The notes: generated by a model from the sequence alone, not told the origin. Positions 37,037 through 49,302 are shown, numbered from the stretch's first letter. The stretch: 64,000 nt of DNA from Rutstroemia sp. NJR-2017a BVV2 (GCA_002946415.1 NJPS01000042.1:372001-436000); one strand, 5' to 3'. Numbers and translations are program-made.

Positions 37037-38568
37037 TCAAGCCCTTATAACATTCTCCTTCCTATTCGTAACCCCATCCGTATTCACCTCTACCCCCACC
37101 CCCGTCGCCTTCCCATTAACCACCACCTGCGGCGCCGCCGCCAACCTATCCACGCCCTCCCTAGCCAGCGCCTCCAATCTTAATTCCTCCGCGAGTTCAT
37201 TCTCGTCGTTATCGGAGCGGTCGTCCTCCGCCACATTCAAGAAGACGAATCTGTGCGCAATACGCAGGATATAGAAGAGCCAGAAAAGGTTCAACGCTTG
37301 CAGACTGGCTAGGAGGGCTGTGGAGATGTAGTGCGAGATCCAGCATTTGTATTGTTCGGTTTCCCAGTTGAGTTCGTAGGGGCCGACGGTTTTGAATTCG
37401 TTGAATTCGGACCAGAGGATTCTGAGGTTGAGGTAGTGGCGGAGGTAGATCCATGCGGCGATGAAGAAGGCGAAGTAGGGACCGATGAGGGGGTGGTCGA
37501 GGTAGTTGAGGGTTTTGGAGGTCTAAATTGGTTAGATTGAAAGATAGCAAATTAGAGGAAGATGACATACTGCTAGGAAGAAATCACTGATATCATGAGT
37601 GATGTAAACCGCCAAACCCATGTATGTGAAATGGAAACGATAACTGAGCCCAATAAGAGCCAAAGAAACAATGTGATGTCCCACAAGTTCTTTATAGTCT
37701 TTTCTCGGCTTCTCCATTCCCAAGCAAAGCACAATCGCCTGCTGCGCCCAGTATGCCGCCTGGAACAAGTAGTAGAACTTGAAGGAAGCCTCGTGGGTCT
37801 TGTGCGGGAAATTCTCATACATTCCCCTGGTATTGAAATACCAGACCGGTGTTCGACTCATGATCCATAAACCGCAGGGTCCAAGTACGCCGAAGTAGAT
37901 CGCGGTATACATCTGCTCCATGAACCTCGATTGTTTGGCTCTGCTCTTCAAACCGCTCTGACGTGCCATAGGTCGCAGATATCTCTGCATGATAAACTCT
38001 CGAGTAAAGGACAGTACGACGACGTAGAAAGACACCAAGGCAAAGTCCCACCATCCTTTGCCATACTGAGGCTGCGTTCCCGGCGGGGCACCTTCTTCCG
38101 GAGGTAGCTTATATGAGAGGAAGATGAAATGATGTATGGGGTTCGATTCCGTCGGGTTGATGGCATATAACGAGAGGAAGATTCCAATAAGGAGGAGGGG
38201 TGTCACCCACGTGTGCTTCAACGCATATCTCTTATATTGCTGAAACAGAGTCTTCGCTTTCCGTCTTTTCGAGAACGGTTTCTTCCGGTCCCTTTCATTC
38301 TGTGCCTGCAAGCCACCGGCTACATCAGTATCTGCTGAACCAATTGGCGGGGTGGATGAAGTGTACAAACCTTGACAGTCCCCGGAGAAGGCGGTCTAAC
38401 GTCCACAGTAGCAAACGCGGGAGCACCAGTATCACCGGCTCTAATCTCACCCCCCAATCCACTGGAGCGTCTTCGGGCTCGAGGCTTGTCGATGCTAGTA
38501 GGACCTGCAAGAGGTGCTAGCACATCCTTGGTCGACAGCGGCGGGAAGGCTTCGGTCGCGGCGGGCAT
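37037..38568 (-). CDS. LAG1: Ceramide synthase (sphingosine N-acyltransferase), LAG1/LAC1 family
   Basis: Three exons, 38568-38371, 38305-37571 and 37522-37037, giving 472 residues with phases matching. It acylates sphingoid bases with acyl-CoA to make (dihydro)ceramide in the ER membrane. A 90-residue basic, Ser/Pro-rich cytosolic head leads into several membrane helices of the TLC domain. The Lag motif is complete: two adjacent histidines (His276-His277 in VGHHIVSLALIGLSYRF) followed by GLAVYITHDISDFFLA, where the second intron falls. The C-terminal tail after the last helix is acidic (EDDRSDNDENELAEEL), as in yeast Lag1/Lac1, where it recruits partners and is phosphorylated. The start is the first ATG in frame (38568); the reading further upstream lacks an ATG. 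Intron 1 is 65 bases with a GTTTGT donor, intron 2 is 48 bases with GTATGT. All catalytic features look intact. Confidence 0.93.
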
Positions 38569-39650
38569 ATTGGGAGACAAGCAGGAACGAGAGAAAAGGA
38601 AAAGAAATGTACAAGTGCTGGCAACGAATACCAGGTGTTGGCTTGGGATTTAAGTAGAGGTGGGCGTGATGGATGCAATGCGAATGTTGAGTATGTGTCC
38701 AGAGCATAAGTTACAATGATGCGGACGACGAATGTTTAATATTAAGGGTATTAAAGTGTTGACCTTATTTTTTCATCGGCCTTAGATTGCGGTTCGGTAT
38801 TGGTGTACGTACCAGTACCTTTTCCTAGTGCGGAATGGGCCCCTGTTTAATCTCCGCCGAATCTCCATGTCCATCGCCATGACCATCTCCATTCTCTGTC
38901 GTCCATCACACAAAAACGGATTTGATGACGGATTCGTCCAATAAAACAGAGGAATTGGACCTCAAATCTGACTCCGAAATCCCGCATCTTCCTTTGGTAG
39001 CCGTCAAAACCAGAGACATTGGTGAACAGTTTTTGAAGAATTAAATACATATGTTCCGGTGTACAAGCAGTCTGTTCCCCATATCAGGGTAAGGTTAAGG
39101 CAGGACAGAGCCAACCATCTGGCTGGGATCTTCGGGTACCATGGACCAACTCTGAAGCATCCCCTCTTCCCCTTCCCCGTGCAGATCCACATTGTGCAGG
39201 AATCATGCATGTTCCTCGGACTCGCATTCAATTACTCATTTCCATCGACGCTCTCTCCTGTCTTTTCCCCTACATACGCTTCGAAGTACGATGATGGCAT
39301 AACAAACTCTCACACCTGCGTTCGCTTGGAAGCTAGACTAGTGAGACATTGTGAAGAACGGTATTTTGGATTTTAATGTCTAAGAAGCTGGCTAATACGC
39401 TATGCTTGATGTAAATATCGTGGAAAGTCGTGGTCTCGTGCTTAGGTTAACTACTGTATATACAACGCGTGTGGTAGTCGATAACCATATATATCCCATT
39501 TTTTTACATTCCTTTTCCTTTCCCGTCCCATTTCCCTTCCCGCCCTGTGGTATTTTGATAATCCTATTCCAATCCCAAAAGTCGCTATATGCAAGTAGAC
39601 AAATGCTGAAGCCCCAACGCCGCGCTCAAATCAGATCAATCACGATCGAG
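38569..39650. other. Intergenic: LAG1 promoter and PalH 3' region
   Basis: About 1.1 kb between two minus-strand genes. No supported frame. A pyrimidine-rich tract (T8 and CCTTTCCC-type blocks) at 39497-39547 lies about 110 bases past the PalH stop on its sense-strand purine side. Confidence 0.4.
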
Positions 39651-41918
39651 TCATGTGTCCTCCACTCTTGGTCGCCGCGGAGGTGCCGGTATTACTATTA
39701 CCGGCAAACCGCTCTGCACTGGCGGCACAGAGCTCCGGGCTTGACTGGGGCTGCTCCGCGAACTCGACGAGGCGGGTGTATCACGACTCATAATAAGCGT
39801 TGGCGAGATAGCATTGCCTTCCACTCGCTGGTCAATTTCTGGTTGAACAGCTGTTGCAAAAGATATGCTACCTCTATGCGTAATCGAGTGACCCTGGAGA
39901 CTGTTCGGGGTATATGGATCACTTGTTCTTGTGTGCTGATCCTGGCCCGAAGTATCGATCTCGATGTTGAATGGTCCTTCCGGAAGCGGGCTACGCGTTG
40001 GACTACTCCTAGCCTCTGGAGCCTCAGGTTCAACAACTGCTCTTCTACGCGTCGGTGCAGGGATGACGGTCAGAGGAAGAGGTTCTGCGCTAGCCGTTGG
40101 CCGTGTTCTTTCGCGAAAGCGATCTGCTTGTGTGACTGCGAAGTCCTCTAATCGTGCTCGTAGATCCCACCGAGACGATCTATGGCTGCTGAACGTCGTC
40201 GCTGGTTTCACCGCATGTAGCGATATTTCTTGCGGTGGGCGGTGGACTCGGTGCCTGAATGGATTGATCTTGGCTAAAGTGGTCCAATCCCAATTGCTAC
40301 CATCAGTCTGGGCGATTGGAGCGTCATGCGTGTGCTCAATGACGACAGATTTGTCAGTTTCAAGTTCGTCATTATTGCCTGACCTGGTGATAGACCTAGC
40401 AGTACTGTTGCTCTTCGATAAGGGTAGATTCCGCCCATCTACTGGCGGTGTCGCATCACTAATAGGGTGGTACCGCACAGCATAGACGGTACTCTCTGCA
40501 CTTGCGGTGTCGGATCTGTTAACAGGTGTAGCGGCAGGAGGAGGCCTACTAGGCCACAGGGGAGGGCGGGATACTAATATATGTCTCCTAGATTGGCGAT
40601 TTGTACCGCTCGCATGATTCTGACCAACCTCTTCGTCTTGTGTGGCCCGTGGCCTGTAACGGCTAGCAAGGCCAGCCATCGCAGGCCAGGAAATCCCATT
40701 GGAACCTGTGGCGGTCCCAGCTCCTTTATCATCGTTGTCCTTTCGAAAGCGTTTTGTCCAACCAAACTCTGATGACGGAGTAACTTCTAACATTTCATCT
40801 CCATCAAACACTTCTCTGCCAAGCACTCCATCTTTTTTGTCATTCCTTTCGAGAGCTTCTATTCTTTCCACCCATTCCCAAACCACTACACTAGCTGCTG
40901 CAGCACCTACCCAACGAACGTAGTCCCCCCATGACGCGAGTGTGGGCTTCGAAATGTCGAGAACGAAGAATACCACGGGAACCAGAACGGATACCAGTGA
41001 CAACAATGCTACGAGACATATATTTCGCATCTGTGGATGATAAAAGGCGTACCGTCTCTTGGAGATTCCATAATAAATGACCCAGGCACAATATAACAGA
41101 CTGAGAGCGAGTTGGAAGAGGTAGGCTAAGGCGGGAACTGCATCAACAAAAGTGCGGGGTCGGGAATTTCCATAATAATGGAAGTTGTTGAGAATACTGA
41201 ACAGCACGTCTAACGTAATCAATGCGAATCCAGTCCACTTGATAATAATTTTTTCTCGTTGTCGCGGAAATAGTCTGATGAGCGTTTGTGCTTGCGCAAG
41301 CCATAGAAATGTATCGGATACGACGCGAATGATCTTCAGTTCCATACCACCTTCGACTTCTTCTTGCAATGCTTTTGTATTCATAATTCCCGATTCATAT
41401 TGCTTTTCGGCGACCCGAAACGTATCAGCTGTCGCGATTGTGAGAGAGACGGCCACTGTCAATGCTGCCACTTTCTGGAGCCATGGTCGTCCACCTATGC
41501 CAATTCCAGCGTCGCTGCCCGATGGCCCATTCGTAAACCCGCGTCGACCCAGAACCACCGCGCCTTGATGCAGAAATGTCCTGGGCGTAATTAATAGCAT
41601 TATAACGAGCATGTATGCAATTACGGTCGTCGCGGCGAGGGCGTAGCATGCTGGTATCGTCGAAGCGTAAAATGGATCACGAAGATGTGAAAAAGAGGTT
41701 GGATTGTCTGCGCCCGTGACTATAACATTCGCAGCATCGGTACATTCGGGAGTGAAGACAGCGTTGGAAGTAAGAGTAAGGATATCCGAAGGACCAAGTT
41801 CGAGGACGCCATTGGAGGGAAGTGTGAAGGGGGTACAGTATGGCCCAGTGGTGGATGATGGGGTTGAGGAGGACGTTGACGAGGGCTTCAAATTGTTGAT
41901 AAGTTGTCTTCGATTCAT
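39651..41918 (-). CDS. palH: PalH/Rim21 plasma-membrane pH sensor
   Basis: A single exon of 755 residues. PalH/Rim21 is the ambient-alkaline-pH sensor that, with the arrestin PalF/Rim8 and the ESCRT-linked Pal complex, triggers processing of the transcription factor PacC/Rim101. An extracellular head of about 85 residues with two Cys (near 27 and 59) is followed by seven predicted membrane helices (about 90-112, 150-168, 195-215, 230-250, 262-288, 305-328 and 338-355). After the last helix comes the run VVWEWVERIEALERN then KDGVLGREVFDGDEMLEVTPS, which I recognise as strongly conserved in this family. The remaining 370 residues are a Ser/Thr/Pro/Arg-rich cytosolic tail, the region where PalF binds in Aspergillus. 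The start is the first ATG (41918). PacC-dependent control is plausible, but I saw no clear GCCARG site close upstream. Confidence 0.92.
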   Translation of the reverse strand: MNRRQLINNLKPSSTSSSTPSSTTGPYCTPFTLPSNGVLELGPSDILTLTSNAVFTPECTDAANVIVTGADNPTSFSHLRDPFYASTIPACYALAATTVIAYMLVIMLLITPRTFLHQGAVVLGRRGFTNGPSGSDAGIGIGGRPWLQKVAALTVAVSLTIATADTFRVAEKQYESGIMNTKALQEEVEGGMELKIIRVVSDTFLWLAQAQTLIRLFPRQREKIIIKWTGFALITLDVLFSILNNFHYYGNSRPRTFVDAVPALAYLFQLALSLLYCAWVIYYGISKRRYAFYHPQMRNICLVALLSLVSVLVPVVFFVLDISKPTLASWGDYVRWVGAAAASVVVWEWVERIEALERNDKKDGVLGREVFDGDEMLEVTPSSEFGWTKRFRKDNDDKGAGTATGSNGISWPAMAGLASRYRPRATQDEEVGQNHASGTNRQSRRHILVSRPPLWPSRPPPAATPVNRSDTASAESTVYAVRYHPISDATPPVDGRNLPLSKSNSTARSITRSGNNDELETDKSVVIEHTHDAPIAQTDGSNWDWTTLAKINPFRHRVHRPPQEISLHAVKPATTFSSHRSSRWDLRARLEDFAVTQADRFRERTRPTASAEPLPLTVIPAPTRRRAVVEPEAPEARSSPTRSPLPEGPFNIEIDTSGQDQHTRTSDPYTPNSLQGHSITHRGSISFATAVQPEIDQRVEGNAISPTLIMSRDTPASSSSRSSPSQARSSVPPVQSGLPVIVIPAPPRRPRVEDT

Positions 41919-42445
41919 TTTTGCTTGTTTTTGGCGGCCCTGCCGCTGATCGGTCGTGACGTCTCAATGGGAAGATATCGACATGCTATTGTGGCATGAT
42001 CATTCTTTTATTTTCGAATCTGTGGTTGATTTGAGGGTAATTCGTTGCGACGCTTCGTGGTCGTGAATAGCGAAGGGTAAAGATGTATTGTGGTGAGTGG
42101 TTGGAGCGCTTTCGAAAGGGGAGAGAGTGAGAGTGAGAGTGAGGAGCAGAGCACCTAACGATTAACCTTACGCAAGAAGGAAAAATCCCGATAAATCCAG
42201 AGATCAGGGTAGGATAGCGTATTCCCTTGACGGATTAATTTAATACTGGGTGAGTAAGATTGAAAATGATGGAGGCCAAATCTAATTGTAGAAGACGAGA
42301 AAGGCCGAGTTGTGTATGGACGAAGTGTTTTGTAGCTTTGTTGACTGTAAGAAGTGAGTTTCAAGATGTTAGGTGCAGAACGGTTAGATAGATTTGTTCT
42401 GGTGGCGAGTCGGGATGGAGTCTCGACTATTTCACTATGGAATGC

Positions 42446-42509
42446 ATTCTCCATTCTCCATTCTCCATTTTCCACCAGAGGCGAAGAGGCGCAGAGGCGC
42501 AGAGGATGC
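42446..42509. repeat. Two adjacent short tandem arrays (7-bp x4, then 8-bp x3.5)
   Basis: Four ATTCTCC-type units (42446-42473) followed after 4 bases by three GAGGCGCA-type units and a partial one (42478-42509). Confidence 0.9.
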
Positions 42510-44235
42510 CAGTGTCACTGTCCGCGGTACGGGTTGTCGGATTGCGGGTTGTCGGAATACGGGATCGTGCACGTCTATCTCGTTCTACTCAAAGTACAGT
42601 CAGAAGATTATTTTCGGTCGATCTTGGGTCTCTTGGGCCATTATGCACAGCCAACAGGGTGCTTTGCGCTGCGAGTGAGCAGCATGGAAGCACCAGTACG
42701 TACAGTAATTAGAGCTCCCTGGAAAACCTTCTTTTCGCTGTCCGATCTCGTACACTCTCTCATATTACTCTCACTCATAGATTCCTCTCTTCCATGTATT
42801 GCTTTCTCATGTTAACCTGTTACCCTCTCGTACATACCAACTTCTACCGGCTTCTCAACTTCTTGATCTTCTCTAATGGTTCACTTCTAAGGCGAACGAT
42901 AGGCTGGCGCATCCTGCATCGTATCGCCAAGTCGGTTTGACGGGGCTTGGAAAGCTTAGTGGTCATTAAGCTATGGGCGGCAGTTGTGCTACCGGAAAAC
43001 TTGGGGATCTGGAAATCTTGGTTGTCAAACGTCTTTCATCATCGAACTTTCCTTCTCAAGTGCAGCGCAAGCTGCTTGTGTCTAACAGTACGCATGCTAG
43101 TTGCGACGGAAGCTGGTAAGATCACGATGAAATAGACTTTGGCCAGAGGAAAAGATTGCTCTCAATGAGAGTTTGGCTCACTTGAATCATTTCATGCTCT
43201 CGGATACTTTCGTACACGATGCGCTACTGTATTTCGTCCCTGCACGCTGTTGATTCCAGCCAATCGTCTTGCGTCGGATAATGACGGACAATCTCTCCAC
43301 AGTCTGAAGAAGGCAGGCGAAGACGGGATAAATATTAGACCTTCTTCGTCCTTCGCACTGATGATACCTTAGATGCTGACACTGCACTAATCAAGACACG
43401 CGCGTGGTATTCTTGAGTTTCACTGCGTTTCGTGCCACCTGCTTCGGTGTACAGATTGCGAGAATACTAGGGACACACGACTTGAGATTCGTCTGCTGAA
43501 ATATCTTCTGCTTGCACATGCGAACATTGCGTACTAGGAGCGCCCAGCGTTTGCTGTCGCATCGTCTCGATTTTGGTGCGGTAGCTGGATGACGGGCAAA
43601 CAGCGATCGGGATCTGGGGAAACTGCTGATTGCCGGGTTTTCGTCTGGCAAAGGCCTAGAATATCTTTTGCATATCGATGCAACTTGCATATACTACCCT
43701 TTCAATGCTCGAGCGTGTGCTCTGCTCTCGTACCACTGCTAGCAGCACTTCCCACATCCCCGTCCTTTCTCTAGTCGACAAATCAGAAGGTTGTTATACA
43801 AAAATTTGTTGGGCGAAGCGCCGATGAATTTTGTAATCTTTGAGCAAGTGATTGATCTCTGCAAGTTGCCCAGCGACAACGACGATGATCTCTTATAATT
43901 GCATTTTTCACTTGTTGATATTAAGTCGAGCATTTGGTCACGTACTCGCAAACCGGGCTCCTTTGAGTTAGAACTCAAAACTGAGCAAAACCAACTCCCG
44001 CGTATCTCTATATTCGCCGAATGGAAAGACATCTCCACTAGGAGCTGTGTTGACATAGGTAAGTAGCTCATTAGAATGTTAGTGAGCACTGTTGTTCTGA
44101 CTAGGGACGGGCACTTATTGATCTAAGTTGGATCGACGAATGTTCCATGTTGGAACCGAAAATCGGCGTAACAAACGTCATGAAGGTCTATGCAAGTGAG
44201 TTCAGGTGAGACCGGCAGAGATGCATGCTGAAGAA

Positions 44236-44592
44236 TTAATTCATTAATTGATGTTGCGGATGGTTGTCTTGTGTCGGGTTCTGGAGTATGTTGCACCGAG
44301 TTACATGCGGGGACAAACGGAGTCTGTCTTTCGCGAGAAAGAGGTCAAAATAGCCAGCTTCGAAGGCTGGGGGTTCTAGTGAGAGGAAGCTAATTCCCTG
44401 GATGAATCCTGCAGATATGATATAGTCATAGTATGTCAATGGGCAATATCCTTCGCAGGCAGCTGTAAACACAGTTTCTGTTCTGTAGTGTCTCGAGGGT
44501 TTTCTTTCACAGCTCTCGTAAAGATCCAAAGCCGAGCCAGGAAGGCTCTCCCCACCATGCAGACCGAATAGAAGGGCGGAGAATGGGTACAT
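44236..44592 (-). CDS. Possible small protein of unknown family (118 aa)
   Basis: A 118-codon frame from ATG at 44592, and the frame stays open about 115 bases further upstream to a TAG near 44707 without another ATG. The translation has a protein-like amino acid mix: a Tyr/Cys-rich centre (EGYCPLTYYDYIISAGF) and a hydrophobic ISFLSLEPPAF segment, with no low complexity. An acceptor-like CTCAG lies at the upstream edge of the open frame, so this could be the last exon of a longer gene, or the remains of one. I do not recognise the family and found no matching upstream exon. It stands in an otherwise empty region, so a chance frame or a pseudogene remains possible. Confidence 0.3.
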   Translation of the reverse strand: MYPFSALLFGLHGGESLPGSALDLYESCERKPSRHYRTETVFTAACEGYCPLTYYDYIISAGFIQGISFLSLEPPAFEAGYFDLFLAKDRLRLSPHVTRCNILQNPTQDNHPQHQLMN

Positions 44593-45426
44593 GGCTGCCT
44601 CTTTGCGTAGATGGCGTTGTGAGTCCTGGATGTGTCCTTGAAGAGGCGAGAGAAAGATCGAAGGACAAAGATCGGAGGAGGAAGGACTGGTGAACCCGAT
44701 ATCGCGGTACTGAGACTATCTTTTTACTATTTGGCATACATAAAAGTATACATCCTGCTGGCGGTTTACTAAGACAATAATAATACAGTGACCAGAGCTC
44801 ACGGCCGTAGATGTATCTGTGAATAATGACTTAGAGATACAAAGTAGGAGTATAATGCGAAGATATAGGCGGCTCCTGTGGCTCCGCGCAATGGTGTGGC
44901 TTGTTGTTTTAGTGCGCTCGGGTTTAGCTTTTTTTGTAAGGTTACTTCCGGAGGATCCTCCTTGCGGTATTCAGATTCATTCTACGAAAGTATTCCACGG
45001 GGATTTCAGTTCCTCTCAGAAATTTCAGCTCAGGAGCGTATCGTTTTCTAGAAGCCGGAGTGCTCTCAGCCGGTAGTTATGGGTGAGCAAGTTCGACGGG
45101 CTGTTCCCCAGCTGCGAAGTATTTCCGAGCGCGTGCTCTCAAATGATATACTAAAGTAACATGATACCCGATGCCTCAGCAAATTACCCCCTGACAGAAA
45201 GGCAGCCGTCAATCATAGCCTTTGAAACGGCTTTTTCTTCACATGATGTGGGGATAAACTCATTTTGAGATGCGCCGATCCATATTAACTTGCTCCGTAC
45301 CGTGTTCATGCGAGATGCGATAAACCCATCCTGCATTCCATGCCATCATACATCCGTCCTCTGCGCCCTCGTGCGACCCTTTGCGAAGACGTGCCCTGTC
45401 CCACCCCTCTAGTATATCCTATTCTG

Positions 45427-45458
45427 GTGCAGATGTGCAGATGCGCAGACGTGCAGAA
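45427..45458. repeat. Short tandem repeat, 8-bp unit x4
   Basis: Four units of GTGCAGAT type, two perfect. Confidence 0.85.
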
Positions 45459-45733
45459 AATGCCATTCTCGAAAATCCTATTTCTGGGGATGGAGAGCGC
45501 TCAGGAGTTGGGCAGAGGGTCTTGGCGCTGCTCGGGTAAAGCTGTAATTAGGTGAGGAAAGAGGCCCTGCGAAAAGGTAATCAATCAAAATGAAACTTTG
45601 AAACAAATCTCCTCATATTTCAACGTCAACCACTTCTTTGCCTTCTCAGAAAGATACCCAAATGTCATGTCGTTCTAGATCTGCTACTTCATCGCCAGGA
45701 CTAAACTTCAATTCACTTGCTTCAAAGCCGCAT

Positions 45734-45761
45734 ACGCTTTACGCTCCACGCTCCACGCTCT
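45734..45761. repeat. Short tandem repeat, 7-bp unit x4
   Basis: Four units of ACGCTCC type, two perfect. Confidence 0.85.
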
Positions 45762-46148
45762 TTTTGTCTATTTTCATTTAAACCTTTTCCCTGACTTGCT
45801 GGACATAGTCGATCTCCCTCTCCGCCTCCAACCTCCCCGTGCTTAAGATTTCATAATAATTCCTTAGGTTCCTTGACAAAATTCGCCCCTAGACAAATCT
45901 TGGTTTCTATACTTTGGAACTTCACATCACAATCGTTCGCGCTCTCAGCTCGCCCAATTCTTTTCTTTTCCGTCGCAACTCCACGCTGCAAATGTTGCAG
46001 AGCAATCTCGCAGATTTTCATTGGATGTTATAATTGGTACCCTTGTGGCTGTCAGATTCTCTTCAAATAGTGAGATCTCGATTAATTACTGCGAGACTTC
46101 GAAATACCTGTCTCTCCGGGTCTGGGACTCACGACTCCCTCCCCCAAA

Positions 46149-49100
46149 ATGACGCGACCCGAAATCATTCGCGCTGGTGGGTTTTAATTGTTCAATCATG
46201 TTCTCCCGGACAAAACTGATAATTTTAGATTCAATTGATCTTCAGGACCCGAATGCCCCATCGGCGCAGGATCACTCCAAGAAGCACGCCAATGCAGCAC
46301 CTCTAGGTACCGGGCCGCCTGCTCCACACCAAGCCGAAGCACTGCGGGAAGTCGCAGCAGAGGCTGCCGACGAACAGCATCGAAGTCCGCGGGTGTCGAG
46401 GGAATGGAGCAACGGAGAGGCACAAATGATGCACAATTACACGAATAACGATCTGACCGCAGGGGTTACGTCTGGTCTGGCAGGAAATAATTCTCAACAG
46501 CACGATGATCTGGCGATTGCGCAGAATGGGGGTCTGACAGGTGCTGGAGCGGAGGATTCAGATATGGCAGATGCAGAAGGAGATGACAGCATGGACGATG
46601 ATATGATGGACAAGATCTCCAGCTCTCCGTCAATCGACGATGGTGGGTATTCTCTTCCAAATGTTTGGCCTTCGAGGTCCGATTCCCTATCTCGCGCAAG
46701 CTCCTCGTCGTTTTCACAAGCGTGCGGCGAAAGTTCATCCCCATTCGTGGAGGCGCCTAATCACTTCCCATTACAATCCATGAGCGAACAGCTGGACGTG
46801 GACCTGAGCCAGGTGGCTCACGAGATCCAATATCATCATCATCATCTGGGTGAGTATCTGGACCGGACAATCAAGAATACGCCCGATTACGCCGAGGAAG
46901 AAGACCCCGATATCGATGGACCTCAAGCTATTTCACCACAAACCTTCAGGACTCATCTAGAGCAAACGCACCAGGATTTCAACTTAGATATTTTCCAGGA
47001 CGACTTTTTCGGTGTGCCAAACGAAGATGCAGTGCACAACGCGATAGACTACGACGAATATGGACCCTTGACCATACCATACAAAAGCTCTGACGAAGAA
47101 TGGCAAGCTGAAGATGATCAAGATGATGATGATGATGACATTCCATACGCTGCTGACTCTAGATTTGTTGATTCCGGTTGGGGTGGAGAATGCTTACAAG
47201 AATTAGAGGACATTGACTTCGAATTCGTCTACGCACTACACACGTTCGTCGCCACGGTTGAAGGCCAAGCAAATGCGACGAAAGGGGATACGATGGTTCT
47301 TCTAGATGATAGCAATAGTTATTGGTGGCTTGTAAGAGTAGTCAAGGACAGCAGTATAGGTTGGTTTCTCGAATTCGTACACAAAATTACGCTGTGCTAA
47401 TTCCTCGCTCTCCACAGGTTACTTACCAGCAGAACACATCGAAACACCTACTGAGAGGCTAGCGCGACTTAATAAGCACAGGAATATTGACGTACGTCTG
47501 GTCCAAGTTGAAAGCGACGGGATGCTAACCTGGGTAGCTTACCTCGGCAATGTTGGGAGACCAAGCAGAAAAGACCATGAATCCTCTCAAAAAGGCTATC
47601 CGACGAAGGAACGCCAAGAATGTGTCATTCGCTCCTCCGACATATGTGGAAGCTTCAGACGTAGATTACTCGACTGATGAAGAAGACGGCGATGATAGTT
47701 TCTACGGGCAACAGGAACAGCAAAGCGAACAACAGGAACAGCACCATGACGACGAGGAAACAGTGTCTATTGAACCGTTGAAGCCTCGCGTAGAACTCCG
47801 AGAAGTAAAATCGGAAAGTCCGGATCGCGACAGCTCTACCATCAAATCCAGCTCTGACACAGCGAGAACCAGTGATGAGTTTTTCGACGGGAAGTTGGAA
47901 GCTAGCAGAACTAGAAATGGCACCCTACGGAACACGGATTCATTCTTTAAGGACGACACGGTAGAAACAAGAAAGATTACACTCACGCCGAACTTGCTTC
48001 GCGATGATTCAAGTACATCAACTAGGACCTCAAATGACTCAGAAAAGTTAAAGCAACGACCGAGTCTTGATAGACTTGAGAAAGATCTTGTATCTGACAA
48101 AACTAAGGACAAGAAGGATAAGAAAGACAAGAAAGATAAGGATAAGAAACCTGGAATGCTTAGTGGGTTATTCAAACGAAAAGACAAGAAATCAAAGCAA
48201 CAAGAGGACGATTTCGAAGATCCGATCGCGAGCAAACAGTCGAGCGAGAACCCAAGATCTTCGCCTTCTCCAAGCAAAGAATCCGAAGAAGTGGCATCAA
48301 TCGAAGAACCAACCCAAGAAGCCCAGAAATCTCTCGGTAAGTTACAGAAGCAGCAGCAGCAGCGAACAGACATGTCGCCTATCCGCAAACAAAGCATCAC
48401 TTCGAAGGACCCACGTCCCATGGACTCGCAACCGTCGGTTAATCTTGAGCGTGCGATTGCAACTGATACAGCAGCACCAGGCGCATCTTTACGCTTGGTA
48501 CAGCCTGAAGCACAAATAGCGGCCCCAGCCCCCGTGCAAGCGAACAATGGATCACCTGTGGTTTCGAGCCCGAAGGAGAAGGCTGCTGGAGCAATAAATA
48601 AGATTCTACGATCGGCAGGGTCTGGCACTTCAGATCCGAAACCCGTCAAAGCCAAGAAAGCGAAATCTCGTGTGGAGCTCGATGACTTCGATTCGACCTC
48701 AGAGGACTCGCAGGACGAAGAAGAGGTCCGTTTCTCGAACGATCAGCCACAACGGCCCATTCCGGGTAGTTTCCCTGATAGCTACGTTACGACTCCTGCA
48801 ACCGAGAGTCGCAGCATGGATGAACGATTGTCAGAATCTCCCGTTCAAGTTTCGCCGATCAGCCCGACACACTCCCATCCACCTGCACTTATGGTAGATA
48901 CATCCAGCCAGGAAGATCCACCATCGCCTGTTTCATCACCTTCACCCGAACTGGTGGACGTGGATGACGTCAAAAAAGGGACAGAAAGCTCTACGCACTC
49001 GACTTCAACTACTCCTACCTGGAGTGATACGCATCTCCGAACATTCTTTGACGATGATACAGATATTAGGGATCTCTTGGTAGTCGTATATGATAAATCT

Positions 49101-49302
49101 GAAGTTGTACCAGCAGGCGCGGATCACCCAGTTGTAGGCAATCTTTTCAAGGAGGAGAACGCTAAATTAGCGGACATAACAAACGTAAGTTGTCTATCGC
49201 GGTTAACCAGAGAAGTTTAAAATGCTAATCAACCTGCAGCGCCTGGACGGAATGCTCGGCGATTGGCTGGCTCGTAAGATGAGAACACAATCTTCAAGAT
49301 AA
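46149..49302 (+). CDS. Tea4/Bud14-like SH3 polarity protein (PP1 regulator)
   Basis: Five exons, 46149-46176, 46229-47359, 47418-47491, 47538-49184 and 49240-49302, giving 980 residues. Homologues (S. pombe Tea4, yeast Bud14) recruit type 1 phosphatase and formin-linked factors to growth tips. The first exon codes for only nine residues plus one base and joins across a 52-base intron to give MTRPEIIRADSIDLQDPNAP; this join was preferred over the local ATG at 46198 because it yields an unbroken, family-like N-terminus. An acidic first third leads to an SH3 domain (about 342-398, with ALHTFVA, the WW pair in SYWWLV and GYLPAEHIE) that is itself split by intron 2. Just after it lies KNVSF (438-442), which fits the RVxF phosphatase docking pattern. 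The rest is disordered, Ser/Glu/Lys-rich, with repeated KDKKDKKD (about 598-615). The last exon (20 residues) ends in a conserved-looking LGDWLARK stretch. Assignment is from family pattern. Confidence 0.85.

Larger units (their letters stand above)
41919..46148. other. 4.2-kb gene-poor stretch
   Basis: Between divergently arranged palH (minus) and the Tea4-like gene (plus), so both promoters lie here. It has several short tandem repeats (42446-42473, 42478-42509, 45427-45458, 45734-45761) and one candidate small protein at 44236-44592 (minus), listed separately. Other frames (for example 42354-42815) translate the repeats and look like chance reading. The last 400 bases before 46149 are T/C-rich, as expected for a fungal promoter and leader. 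Confidence 0.45.

Noticed and set aside
42354..42815. Overlapping plus-strand frames of 91-153 codons
   Set aside because: Three frames are open at once over short tandem repeats; none has a protein-like composition.
47702..48655. 317-codon minus-strand frame opposite the Tea4-like gene
   Set aside because: It mirrors the Ser/Glu/Lys-rich coding strand; its Ser/Cys/Leu-rich translation is the expected shadow and has no domain.
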